Below, one piece after another: positions 1 through 6,502 of a stretch of DNA of 7,905 nt. Location: NCBI GenBank assembly GCA_023436765.1, contig JAEZHX010000231.1, positions 1 through 7,905 of the forward strand, given 5' to 3'. Each line of letters begins with the position of its first letter. The first letter of the stretch is position 1. The notes under the pieces were generated by a model, which was not told the origin of the DNA, did no database searches, and saw only the letters and a list, made by a program, of their open reading frames with translations. This DNA comes from Bacillota bacterium. GTDB taxonomy: Bacteria > Bacillota > Clostridia > Lachnospirales > Lachnospiraceae. The position numbers and the translations under genes were made by a program.

Positions 1-869
1 CGAAGAACATCGCTGAGAAGCTTGTTAAGTATTTTGCTTATTCAGACTTAAAGTCAGTCATCCGCTACAGTGATGAGCTTGGGGTCTATATTGTATTTGT
101 ACCTTCTGAGAAGCGTAAGGCTGCCCAGAAGCTGTATCAGGCATTTTACTTCGTTGAACGTGAGAGGCATGAAAATGAACTGACGAAAGACGAAACCGAA
201 GAATCAGAAGAAAAATCCGAACCCGTGGAGGACGATACGGAAGCAGCCAATACGGAAGAAGCTGATTCCGAGGAATCGGAAGCAGACCTCATGCTTCAGG
301 CTTCAGAGATACTGAAGGAAGGCAGTGCTCTCTACCGTGATTCTTGGAACGAGAAGGCTCCTGCCGAGGAAGAAGTCACGGAGGAAGAAGTCGAGAATCA
401 CTTACCGGGTACCTATGTTCTGAAAGCGGAGAAATATAAGGACTATACCGCTACAGTCGGTGTATTTCTGGGCCTTGGTTTGATCGGTCTTCTTTTCGTC
501 ATTCTTAATGTTGCCGGTGTTCTCTCCTTCCTGAATGGAACATTACCGACTATCGTCATGGGTGCTCTCTTCCTGTTCTTTATCGCTGTTGGTGTTACCA
601 CTCAGAAAAAAGCGAAGGAGCTACAGCATGAGATCGATGATGAGAAGAAAATGACGGATCAGATCAATGAATGGCTTAGTTCCAATGTAACCTCTGAATA
701 TCTGGAGTCCCTGAACGACGAAACAATTTCGGCGGAATTAAACTACATCCGTGTTACTGATACGATCAAGGAGAAGTTGTCTGAGGCTTTCCCCGGTCAG
801 AACGCCGATTATCTGGATCGCCTGATTGAGGATTTCTATAGTGCTAATTTTGATACTGTAGAAGTATAG
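1..869 (+). CDS. Unrecognised two-helix membrane protein, 5' end off the window
   Basis: The reading frame is open from base 3, giving 288 visible C-terminal residues, so the true start lies left of the window. A GTG at 225 is not a credible start: the frame is coding upstream and no ribosome binding site precedes it. Visible order: residues 1-52 form a small folded segment (helix, then a YSDELGVYIVFVP strand pair, then a helix KAAQKLYQAFY); 53-100 and 120-134 are strongly Glu/Asp-rich linkers; about 150-172 and 181-200 are two hydrophobic membrane helices; 201-288 is a charged, probably helical cytoplasmic tail. The N-terminal segment is loosely reminiscent of small DUF2007-like alpha/beta domains, but that is a weak resemblance from memory. 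I do not recognise the family and assign no function. A strong terminator follows 32 bp after the stop, so it ends its own transcription unit and is not part of the birA operon. Confidence 0.8.
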   Translation, partial: KNIAEKLVKYFAYSDLKSVIRYSDELGVYIVFVPSEKRKAAQKLYQAFYFVERERHENELTKDETEESEEKSEPVEDDTEAANTEEADSEESEADLMLQASEILKEGSALYRDSWNEKAPAEEEVTEEEVENHLPGTYVLKAEKYKDYTATVGVFLGLGLIGLLFVILNVAGVLSFLNGTLPTIVMGALFLFFIAVGVTTQKKAKELQHEIDDEKKMTDQINEWLSSNVTSEYLESLNDETISAELNYIRVTDTIKEKLSEAFPGQNADYLDRLIEDFYSANFDTVEV

Positions 870-900
870 AATTCACTTAATATCATAGCGCAGTTGACAG

Positions 901-946
901 AACCTGTTTTCATCACCCTATCGGGTCATGAAAACAGGTTTTTTAT
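901..946 (+). terminator. Intrinsic terminator of the membrane-protein gene
   Basis: A 13-bp perfect outer stem (AACCTGTTTTCAT at 901-913 with ATGAAAACAGGTT at 928-940) continues, after a C/C mismatch, into an inner ACCC/GGGT stem closed by a TATC tetraloop. A run of T (939-944) follows directly. This is the classic Rho-independent layout, and it isolates the upstream gene from birA. Confidence 0.92.
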
Positions 947-953
947 CGTGATG

Positions 954-977
954 AGAAGGACTATCGGTTCCTTCTTT
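954..977 (+). other. Second small hairpin downstream of the terminator
   Basis: AGGA-type arms AGAAGGA (954-960) and TCCTTCT (969-975) can form a 7-bp stem around an 8-base loop, followed by only a short T stretch. It may be a back-up terminator for the upstream gene or a chance inverted repeat. It lies before the birA promoter, so it is not in the birA leader. Confidence 0.35.
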
Positions 978-1010
978 GATGAAAGGCTACTTACCGGTTT
1001 TATTCTTATA

Positions 1011-1044
1011 ATTGTCGACTCTTTACATGTAATCGGTTGACAAT
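1011..1044. promoter_or_regulatory. Probable BirA operator overlapping the birA promoter
   Basis: The arms ATTGTCGAC (1011-1019) and GTTGACAAT (1036-1044) are inverted copies with one mismatch. A central TTACATGTAA palindrome (1023-1032) shares exactly the same axis, between 1027 and 1028, so 13 of 17 base pairs of the 34-bp dyad are symmetric. Written as 9-base arms TTGTCGACT and GGTTGACAA the spacer is 14 bp, which matches the known BirA site form (TTGTnAACC, 14-16 bp, GGTTnACAA). The right arm contains the whole -35 box of the birA promoter, so bound BirA would block RNA polymerase. The assignment rests on motif form, position and the identity of the downstream genes. Binding itself is inferred. 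Confidence 0.8.
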
Positions 1045-1064
1045 AAATCCGGTTCTGCTATACT
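1037..1064 (+). promoter_or_regulatory. birA(-bioY) promoter, sigma-A type with extended -10
   Basis: A consensus -35 TTGACA (1037-1042) is separated by 16 bp from -10 TATACT (1059-1064). A TGC immediately before the -10 adds an extended -10 element. Transcription would start near 1071, leaving a leader of about 28 bases. Being this close to consensus, the promoter would be strong unless repressed, which fits the operator that overlaps its -35. Confidence 0.85.
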
Positions 1065-1080
1065 GATACATCATACAGAT

Positions 1081-1098
1081 AGGAAAGGATCCGTTCCT
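1081..1098 (+). promoter_or_regulatory. birA ribosome binding site embedded in a palindrome
   Basis: The 18 bases before the ATG read AGGAAAGGATCCGTTCCT, an inverted repeat in which 8 of 9 pairs match. The purine-rich AGGAAAGG (1081-1088) is the Shine-Dalgarno and sits about 10 bases before the start at 1099. In RNA, AGGAA could pair with TTCCT and partly hide the site, although the stem is only 5 bp around an 8-base loop. The Shine-Dalgarno decides the birA start. Confidence 0.6.
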
Positions 1099-2079
1099 AT
1101 GGAATTAAAGCATCAGGTATTAAAAATATTGGAGGCGAACCGTGGTAACAGCGTCAGTGGTGCCAAGCTAGCCGAAAGCCTTTTTGTCACCCGCAGCTCC
1201 GTCTGGAAAGCAGTGAAGGCACTGCAGAAGGACGGCTACCGGATATCCGCTGCTACGAACAGGGGGTATTGTCTGCTGTCTCAAAATGATATCCTATCTA
1301 CCGAGAGCATACGCCCCTATTTGAAGGGCAAAGCAACCGGCTTTATTCTCGATGTACGTCAATGCGTCACCTCGACCAATACTCTGGCGAAGGCATTGGC
1401 TGCGGAAGGGGCTAAGGAGGGCACTGTAATCATTGCCAGCGAACAGACCGAAGGTAGAGGACGACTGGGAAGAAGCTTCTACTCTCCCGGTTCCACAGGA
1501 ATTTATCTCTCCCTGATTCTACGACCAAAGCTTAATCTTGAGGATTCCCTGCTGATCACTACCGGGACAGCCGTTGCGGTAGCCAAAGCAATCGAGAAGA
1601 CGGCAGGAGTCAAGGCCGGCATTAAATGGGTCAATGATATCTTCGTGGAGGGGAGAAAGGTCTGCGGTATCCTTACCGAGGCTTCCATAGACTTTGAGAA
1701 CGGAGGCCTGGAATATGCGGTCGTAGGAATCGGAGTGAATGTCTCCACCGCTGATTTTCCGGATTCCATCCAAGGAATTGCAGGCTCATTGTTCACCAGT
1801 AAGCCGGAGGATCAGCCGATTACTTCTCTTCTAGCGGCAGAGATCCTAAATCAGATGGCCGAATGTATGGATACCCTGACAGACCGGAAATATCTGCTGG
1901 AATATCGGAAACGGCAGATTATCATCGGCAAGAACATTTTGGTTCTGAAGGGAAAAGAGAGCCGGCCTGCGAAAGCCATTGCTATTGATGATCAGGCTAG
2001 GTTGATCGTGGAGTATGAGGATGGTACCCAAGAGACGCTTTCCTCAGGTGAGGTAAGCATCCGGCCGCTGAAGGGATAA
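1099..2079 (+). CDS. birA: Bifunctional biotin--[acetyl-CoA-carboxylase] ligase and biotin operon repressor
   Basis: This enzyme activates biotin with ATP to biotinyl-5'-AMP and transfers it to the carrier lysine of biotin-dependent carboxylases. With an N-terminal DNA-binding domain it also acts as a biotin-responsive repressor. The 326 residues match the length of group II BirA. Residues 1-60 are a winged helix-turn-helix (GAKLAESLFVTRSSVWKAV at 21-39, wing near DGYRISAATNRGY). Residues about 85-275 are the catalytic core, with TSTN at 91-94, the nucleotide/biotin loop GRGRLGR at 119-125, KWVND at 176-180 carrying the expected catalytic lysine K176, and GIGVNV at 210-215. Residues 276-326 are the small C-terminal barrel with LSSGEVSIR at 314-322. 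Nothing essential is missing. KWVND replaces the more usual KWPND, a mild variant. The cytosolic protein is followed 154 bp downstream by bioY and is preceded by a BirA-type operator, so it probably controls its own promoter. Confidence 0.97.
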   Translation: MELKHQVLKILEANRGNSVSGAKLAESLFVTRSSVWKAVKALQKDGYRISAATNRGYCLLSQNDILSTESIRPYLKGKATGFILDVRQCVTSTNTLAKALAAEGAKEGTVIIASEQTEGRGRLGRSFYSPGSTGIYLSLILRPKLNLEDSLLITTGTAVAVAKAIEKTAGVKAGIKWVNDIFVEGRKVCGILTEASIDFENGGLEYAVVGIGVNVSTADFPDSIQGIAGSLFTSKPEDQPITSLLAAEILNQMAECMDTLTDRKYLLEYRKRQIIIGKNILVLKGKESRPAKAIAIDDQARLIVEYEDGTQETLSSGEVSIRPLKG

Positions 2080-2193
2080 ATTCCGCTTATACCTTCATAT
2101 ATTCCTTCTCATTAGAACTTATAACAGCTACAACCTTCCTTATGCACGGCATAACTGCCAATAACCAAATCCACTAGAATGAAAGAAAGGAAA

Positions 2194-2219
2194 CAGGAGC
2201 CTTATACTCTATGCTCCTG
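2194..2219 (+). other. Hairpin in the birA-bioY spacer, just before bioY
   Basis: CAGGAGC (2194-2200) and GCTCCTG (2213-2219) form a perfect 7-bp stem around a 12-base loop, ending 14 bases before the bioY ATG. There is no T-run, so it is not a terminator. The left arm contains the best Shine-Dalgarno-like sequence in the spacer (AGGAG), which the fold would hide. The rest of the 154-bp spacer shows no convincing promoter, terminator or second BirA site, which favours birA-bioY co-transcription. Confidence 0.45.
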
Positions 2220-2233
2220 AAGATAAATAAATC

Positions 2234-2818
2234 ATGGAACAGCTTCCTGCTAAGACAACACAGAAACAATTCATCAGCATTACAGGCCTGGTCGTAACCG
2301 GCATGTTCACGGCACTCCTTTGTGTCCTGGCGCAGATTTCAATCCCGATTCAGCCGATCCCCTTTACCCTGTCACTCTTTGCGATCTATCTGATTGGTGC
2401 TCTCCTGCCCCCCAGATATGCCTTACTGTCGGTGATTTCCTATGTCCTGCTGGGGGCCTTCGGCCTTCCGGTGTTTGCCGGAATGAAGGGTGGATTTCAC
2501 ATTCTGACAGGTGTAACCGGTGGCTTTATTATGGCTTACCCGGTTATGGCTTTTGTTACTGCCCTATGCTACCGCTACGCAAAGAAATGGAAAATCGCAG
2601 CCCTGGCTGTCGGAATGGTGATTTCCTTATTGGTTTGCTATCTGTTTGGAGCCCTGTGGTTCTCTGTCAGCACCGGCTCCGGATTACAGAAAGCACTTAC
2701 ATTGTGCGTATACCCCTTTGTACTGTTTGACCTAATTAAGATAGCCCTTGCTGTAAGCTTCAGCCAGATCATCCGCGTAGCAATGCAAAGAAATTTCAGT
2801 GATAACAAATTGTTTTAA
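2234..2818 (+). CDS. bioY: Biotin ECF transporter substrate-binding (S) component BioY
   Basis: BioY is the membrane subunit that captures biotin for import by an energy-coupling factor transporter. The 194 residues are the normal family length and contain about six hydrophobic helices (roughly 14-35, 42-60, 63-80, 93-113, 119-142 and 156-180). The family signature is clear at 74-103: GAFGLPVFAGMKGG, then TGVTGGF, where GVTGG replaces the common GPTGG. The late PFVLFDLIKIALAV (161-174) corresponds to the family's PxxxxDxxK helix ending, with the Asp and Lys kept. No ATPase or EcfT gene is adjacent, so the protein probably uses a shared ECF module encoded elsewhere (group II type), although some BioY proteins are reported to work alone. 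An in-frame TAA at 2228 means the start cannot lie upstream of 2234. The ribosome binding site for that ATG is weak (GAAGAT), so translation may be modest or coupled. Likely the second gene of a BirA-controlled operon. Confidence 0.95.
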   Translation: MEQLPAKTTQKQFISITGLVVTGMFTALLCVLAQISIPIQPIPFTLSLFAIYLIGALLPPRYALLSVISYVLLGAFGLPVFAGMKGGFHILTGVTGGFIMAYPVMAFVTALCYRYAKKWKIAALAVGMVISLLVCYLFGALWFSVSTGSGLQKALTLCVYPFVLFDLIKIALAVSFSQIIRVAMQRNFSDNKLF

Positions 2819-2833
2819 ATCCTTTACTGCCTA

Positions 2834-2880
2834 AGAAAGCCCGGACTGTTAGTTATTTTACAGTCCGGGCTTTCTATATT
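2834..2880. terminator. Bidirectional terminator between bioY and the convergent helicase gene
   Basis: A perfect 16-bp stem (AGAAAGCCCGGACTGT at 2834-2849 with ACAGTCCGGGCTTTCT at 2860-2875) closes a 10-base loop. TTTCT-type tails occur at both outer ends, so it can end plus-strand birA-bioY transcripts 16 bp after the bioY stop and minus-strand helicase transcripts about 92 bases after that stop. The T-tracts are interrupted by C, which is slightly imperfect on each side. Confidence 0.9.
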
Positions 2881-2967
2881 CGCATGACAAACGGCTTCCC
2901 CGCTCCTCTTGCTTAACTACGATTCATTTAGAGTATATCATCTTTAGGATTAGCCTCATCCTTCGGA

Positions 2968-5900
2968 TTACATCGGAGTAAATAATTCCTCCAACTCTTC
3001 TCTCGACAGAGTATTGATAAATACCTCCTTCGAGCTGATAATGGAGTCCGAAAGCTCCTTCTTCTTTCTCTGAAGCTTAAAGATCTTCTCCTCAATCGTT
3101 CCCTTGGTAATCAGCTTCATGACATGGACCTTATTCTGCTGTCCGATCCGGTAGACGCGGTCGGTAGCCTGTTCCTCCACGGCGGGATTCCACCAGGGAT
3201 CATAATGAATCACGGTATCGGCTCCGGTCAGATTAAGTCCGGTTCCTCCTGCCTTTAAGGAGATCAGGAATACCTTCCCCTCGCCTGCATTGAACCGTTT
3301 CACATAGTCATTGCGATCCTCAGTCGGGGTACTTCCCTCCAGGTAGAAGTAGGGAATACTCATATCCTTCAGTTCATTTTCGATAATCCGTAGCATCGAG
3401 GTAAATTGTGAGAATACCAGAACCCGGTGCTCGTTCGCAATGGCATCCGGAATGACCTCCATCAATAACTCCAGCTTACCGCTGCCCCCCTGATAGTTCT
3501 CTAGGAAGGTGGACGGATGGCAGCAGATCTGCCTGAGTCTGGTGAGTGCCGCCAATATCTTGATACTGCTCCGTTCTATACCATTCTCTTCGATCTCTGA
3601 GTTGATTTCACCACGGATATTCTCCAGATAGGACAGATAGATCATTTTCTGTTCCTCTGACAGCTCCGTCAGCATCTTCGTCTCATATTTATCAGGCAGC
3701 TCTGTCAGGACATCCTTCTTCATACGTCTAAGGATAAAGGGCGAAATACGCTGGTGGAGATCCGTCAGAACCTCTGCGTCCTCCTTCAGAATTGGCTTCT
3801 CATAAAACTCTACGAACTTGGAATGGCTGTTCAGATACCCCGGCATGATGAAGTCAAAGATGGACCAAAGCTCGGATAAACTGTTCTCTATCGGTGTTCC
3901 TGTCAGTGCAAACCGATGGTCTGCCAACAGCCGCTTTACTGATTTCGCATTCAGAGAGGAATCATTCTTGATATACTGTGCTTCATCAATAAATATCGTA
4001 TGGAAATAAATCTTCTCGTATAGGGCGATATCCCTCCTTATTAAAGGGTAGGAGGTAATCAGGACATCATACTCCTTATATTTTCCGATGGTCTCCTGCC
4101 GTTCCTGTGGCGCCCCGCTGACTACTGAAGCCTTAATAAACGGAGCAAAATTCTCGATCTCATCCTGCCAGTTATAGATCAGGGAGGTCGGACAAACAAT
4201 CAGATATGGTGCATGCTTTGGATTCCCAATTACACCGGAAGCGATATAGACAATGGATTGCAGAGTTTTTCCGAGTCCCATATCATCAGCTAAAATTCCG
4301 CCAAGATCATGATCGGATAAGGTCTTCAACCATTTATAACCGGTTACCTGATAAGGGCGTAATGTTGCTAAGATGCCTTCCGGAAGCTGGTACTCCGTTT
4401 GAACAGGATTTAAAATCTTCTCGGCCAGAGCAATGAAGTTATGATCCCGTTTCAGCTCTAACTGCCGTTCTATAAATGCCTTATCCAGATAGACCGCATG
4501 CTGCTTCTCCAGCAGCAAAGTATCCTCGTTAAAATTCTTAGTGCTTATGTTAAGGGAATTCAAAATTTTTGTCAGCTCTCCCAGACTCTTATCCTCGAGA
4601 TTAACAAAACTGCCGTTCTTTAGCCGGTAGTATTTCTTCTTCACCTGATAGGAATGCAGGAGATCCTTCAGCTCCTCCTTGGGGATATCTTCAAAATTCA
4701 GATCAAGCTCCAGCATATTCAGTCCGGTATTCACCTTCACCCCGGCCTTAAATCCTCCGGCATTTCTGATCCCCAGCTTCTTAAAGTCCTCTGAGTAGTA
4801 TAATCCTGCCTTACTTTCCAGCTCCATGACACTGCCGGACAGGAAATCATATACCTTGTCCTCATCCTTTAAGAGATAATAATTCTTATAGGGGAGAAAA
4901 CCCAGCTGGAGCAGATCATTAATGATCTCATCCTCCTTCTCCCTCTGCCTTACGATAATATAGGAGCCGGAGGAGGCATTCTCAAAGGAATTGAACTCAT
5001 AATCCCCATACCGGTATTTCAACTCCGCCTTAATTCCATGCTTATGCTTATCAATATAGAGCTTTGCCTCCATATCACAGGTAATATATCGACTCTTTAG
5101 CTCCTCCGGGATATCGAGGACCATCGTTTCGCTGATTCTCGGCAGGACATGTTCTAAAAAGCTGTTCTTACTTTCTCCCTTAAATACCAGAGGCTCCTTA
5201 TCCTTACCAAGACTGTTATAAAAGGGCTTGAAGTTTCGAATAAATTTCTTGTCAGCCTGGTAGATGGCACCGTCATAGAACAGGAGCTCACCGGTCTCCG
5301 TAATCGGAAGGACTGCTTCCTTCCCCTGGTAATCCACCGTGACGGAATCCTCATCCATGGATAACTGATAGGATACCTTGGGATTCTCCTTCCGGAAGAC
5401 GACATCACTGTAAAGCTTACCATACAGCTCCAGGGTAAAGCTGCTTCCGCTTAAAAGCTCAAGAAGCTTAAGCAGCATATTTTTCGTAATAATGATCTGT
5501 GACTTAGAAAATAACTTGGAAAAATGGGTACTGTCTATGACCTCCTGGATCTCATAAATCTCCATAAGATAATCCAGGAGCACTTTAGAGTTTTGTTCAA
5601 AGGTACTCTCTCCACTGACATATTTGAATTCCTTCCCCAAAGCAAAGCTTTCGTGGTGATAGATATCCGCCAGGAACTTCTTAATGGTCTGAATCTTATA
5701 TTTTCGACTGCCTCCCCCTTTCAGGGAAACAAATGCTCTTCCGCTTTCCCCCTTCAGGATGGAGGGAATACTGATGATAGCTTCTAACTGAAAGGTTTCC
5801 CCTACCAGTACCGAATCCTCCTGGGAAACAAAATAATCCAATATCTGGATAATCTTTCTCTCCTCAGGAGACTTCGTCTCCGTCAGCATACTGCGTTCCT

Positions 5901-6183
5901 GATATTTTAGGATAAATAATAGCGCGGCTACGACATGCTTACAAGCTCCCTGATCCTTCAGCCTGGACGGACAATTGCAGTTATAGTCGAAGGAACCATC
6001 CTCCTGCTCCTCCACTACAACAGAATAATTGTAATTACCCTTTACGATCAGCCGGTACTGTTTCGTGGCATTGGAATAGGTCGCATTGGTAATACGATTA
6101 TCCTTATAATATTGCAGACCTCTGGCATAGGTTGTATCATTCGAAGCCAAATTCCTGATTCCCGTCCTTGAAATCTGAATCAT
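2968..6183 (-). CDS. SWIM zinc finger plus SNF2-family DEAD/DEAH-box helicase
   Basis: This is a large cytosolic ATP-dependent DNA translocase of the SNF2 superfamily (SF2), 1071 residues. An N-terminal SWIM zinc finger has the CxC...CxH ligands C69, C71, C81 and H83. Residues about 120-590 correspond to the region bacterial SNF2 proteins carry before the motor (SNF2-associated type). The motor is intact: Q-like RPYQ (609-612), Walker A DDMGLGKT (633-640), motif Ia CPTSLIYNW (664-672), Walker B DEAQ (733-736), motif III LTGTPIEN (760-767), then the second RecA lobe with VLVFSQF (921-927), motif V SLKAGGTGLNL (975-985), DPWWNP (995-1000) and motif VI DRVYRIGQ (1008-1015). In Bacillus the SWIM protein YwqB and helicase YwqA are, to my knowledge, separate neighbours; here both parts are one chain. 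Probable roles are DNA-protein remodelling, transcription or repair, but the substrate is unknown. The start at 6183 is supported by an AAAGGTG ribosome binding site. It is monocistronic here and convergent with bioY. Confidence 0.95.
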   Translation of the reverse strand: MIQISRTGIRNLASNDTTYARGLQYYKDNRITNATYSNATKQYRLIVKGNYNYSVVVEEQEDGSFDYNCNCPSRLKDQGACKHVVAALLFILKYQERSMLTETKSPEERKIIQILDYFVSQEDSVLVGETFQLEAIISIPSILKGESGRAFVSLKGGGSRKYKIQTIKKFLADIYHHESFALGKEFKYVSGESTFEQNSKVLLDYLMEIYEIQEVIDSTHFSKLFSKSQIIITKNMLLKLLELLSGSSFTLELYGKLYSDVVFRKENPKVSYQLSMDEDSVTVDYQGKEAVLPITETGELLFYDGAIYQADKKFIRNFKPFYNSLGKDKEPLVFKGESKNSFLEHVLPRISETMVLDIPEELKSRYITCDMEAKLYIDKHKHGIKAELKYRYGDYEFNSFENASSGSYIIVRQREKEDEIINDLLQLGFLPYKNYYLLKDEDKVYDFLSGSVMELESKAGLYYSEDFKKLGIRNAGGFKAGVKVNTGLNMLELDLNFEDIPKEELKDLLHSYQVKKKYYRLKNGSFVNLEDKSLGELTKILNSLNISTKNFNEDTLLLEKQHAVYLDKAFIERQLELKRDHNFIALAEKILNPVQTEYQLPEGILATLRPYQVTGYKWLKTLSDHDLGGILADDMGLGKTLQSIVYIASGVIGNPKHAPYLIVCPTSLIYNWQDEIENFAPFIKASVVSGAPQERQETIGKYKEYDVLITSYPLIRRDIALYEKIYFHTIFIDEAQYIKNDSSLNAKSVKRLLADHRFALTGTPIENSLSELWSIFDFIMPGYLNSHSKFVEFYEKPILKEDAEVLTDLHQRISPFILRRMKKDVLTELPDKYETKMLTELSEEQKMIYLSYLENIRGEINSEIEENGIERSSIKILAALTRLRQICCHPSTFLENYQGGSGKLELLMEVIPDAIANEHRVLVFSQFTSMLRIIENELKDMSIPYFYLEGSTPTEDRNDYVKRFNAGEGKVFLISLKAGGTGLNLTGADTVIHYDPWWNPAVEEQATDRVYRIGQQNKVHVMKLITKGTIEEKIFKLQRKKKELSDSIISSKEVFINTLSREELEELFTPM

Positions 6184-6190
6184 AAACGCA

Positions 6191-6198
6191 CACCTTTC
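6191..6198 (-). promoter_or_regulatory. Ribosome binding site of the helicase gene
   Basis: On the minus strand the bases read GAAAGGTG, ending 7 bases before the ATG at 6183. It fixes the start of the helicase at that ATG. Confidence 0.8.
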
Positions 6199-6215
6199 AA
6201 TAATTGTATCCTACT

Positions 6216-6224
6216 ATTATACCA
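6216..6224 (-). promoter_or_regulatory. Extended -10 promoter of the helicase gene
   Basis: On the minus strand the sequence is TGG-TATAAT, a perfect -10 with the extended TGn element. No good -35 hexamer is seen 16-18 bases upstream, which is common when an extended -10 is present. Initiation near 6209 would give a short leader of about 25 bases before the gene. No operator is evident. Confidence 0.7.
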
Positions 6225-6400
6225 CAATACGAGAAAAAGTGTATGGTAATTTGAATCAATTCTCATTTTTTATTCATATTGAACTGTTTTTATGCAGCCT
6301 GAAGTTGGTATCAGTCATCCCGTATACTACCTAAGAAAAATAACATCTATGTGTATCTATTTATAATTTATAAATATAATGATTTATTAAAAAATACTAT

Positions 6401-6429
6401 TTGTATTTTGTACAATGATATATTAAAAT
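6401..6429 (+). promoter_or_regulatory. Probable pyrB-pyrI promoter
   Basis: TTGTAT (6401-6406) and TAAAAT (6424-6429) are spaced by the optimal 17 bp, each one base off from a good hexamer or close to it, with A/T-rich DNA upstream that could serve as an UP element. Initiation near 6436 would give a leader of about 70 bases before pyrB. The surrounding DNA is so AT-rich that neighbouring hexamers (for example TTGTAC at 6408) cannot be excluded. Confidence 0.55.
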
Positions 6430-6444
6430 AACTAGTTAGGATAT

Positions 6445-6467
6445 GGACCCATAAGCTCCTTGGGTCC
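6445..6467 (+). other. Hairpin in the pyrB leader
   Basis: GGACCCA (6445-6451) pairs perfectly with TGGGTCC (6461-6467) around a 9-base loop. A second copy, GGTCC (6468-6472), directly follows and could pair with the same left arm instead. There is no T-run, so it is not an intrinsic terminator. The sequence does not match the PyrR-binding RNA consensus. A role in mRNA stability or pyrB translation is possible but not shown. Confidence 0.5.
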
Positions 6468-6496
6468 GGTCCGAATAGCGAGACAAATCACATATG

Positions 6497-6502
6497 GAGG
6501 TG
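6497..6502 (+). promoter_or_regulatory. pyrB ribosome binding site that decides its start
   Basis: GGAGGTG beginning at base 6496/6497 lies 3-4 bases before the ATG at 6506 and overlaps the in-frame upstream ATG at 6494. An ATG that sits upstream of its own ribosome binding site cannot be the one served by it, and no other Shine-Dalgarno precedes 6494. The start at 6506 is therefore preferred. The spacing is on the short side. Confidence 0.8.

Noticed and set aside
225..869. GTG at 225 as the start of a 214-residue gene
   Set aside because: The same frame is open and protein-like back to base 3, and no ribosome binding site precedes 225. The gene starts outside the window.
1503..1796. Minus-strand open frames inside birA
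   Set aside because: They lie opposite a fully conserved gene, lack ribosome binding sites and give non-protein-like compositions; shadows of birA.
2080..2233. Independent bioY promoter or second BirA site in the birA-bioY spacer
   Set aside because: TAGAAT (2175) and TATACT (2203) lack acceptable -35 partners, and no inverted TTGT...ACAA arms are present.
3818..6171. Several open frames opposite the helicase gene on the plus strand
   Set aside because: All are antisense to conserved helicase coding sequence, without start signals of their own.
2968..6183. Helicase as part of a defence system such as DISARM-like or other SNF2-containing islands
   Set aside because: No methylase, nuclease, phospholipase-D-like or other defence partner is adjacent; the neighbours are biotin and pyrimidine genes and the protein has the housekeeping SWIM-SNF2 layout.
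6443..6454. Four-codon leader frame ATG GAC CCA TAA in the pyrB leader
   Set aside because: No ribosome binding site at a usable distance, and the length is no more than chance.
6461..6490. PyrR-binding attenuator in the pyrB leader
   Set aside because: TCC...GAG elements occur but spacing and bases do not fit the known PyrR RNA consensus, and there is no terminator hairpin with a T-run.
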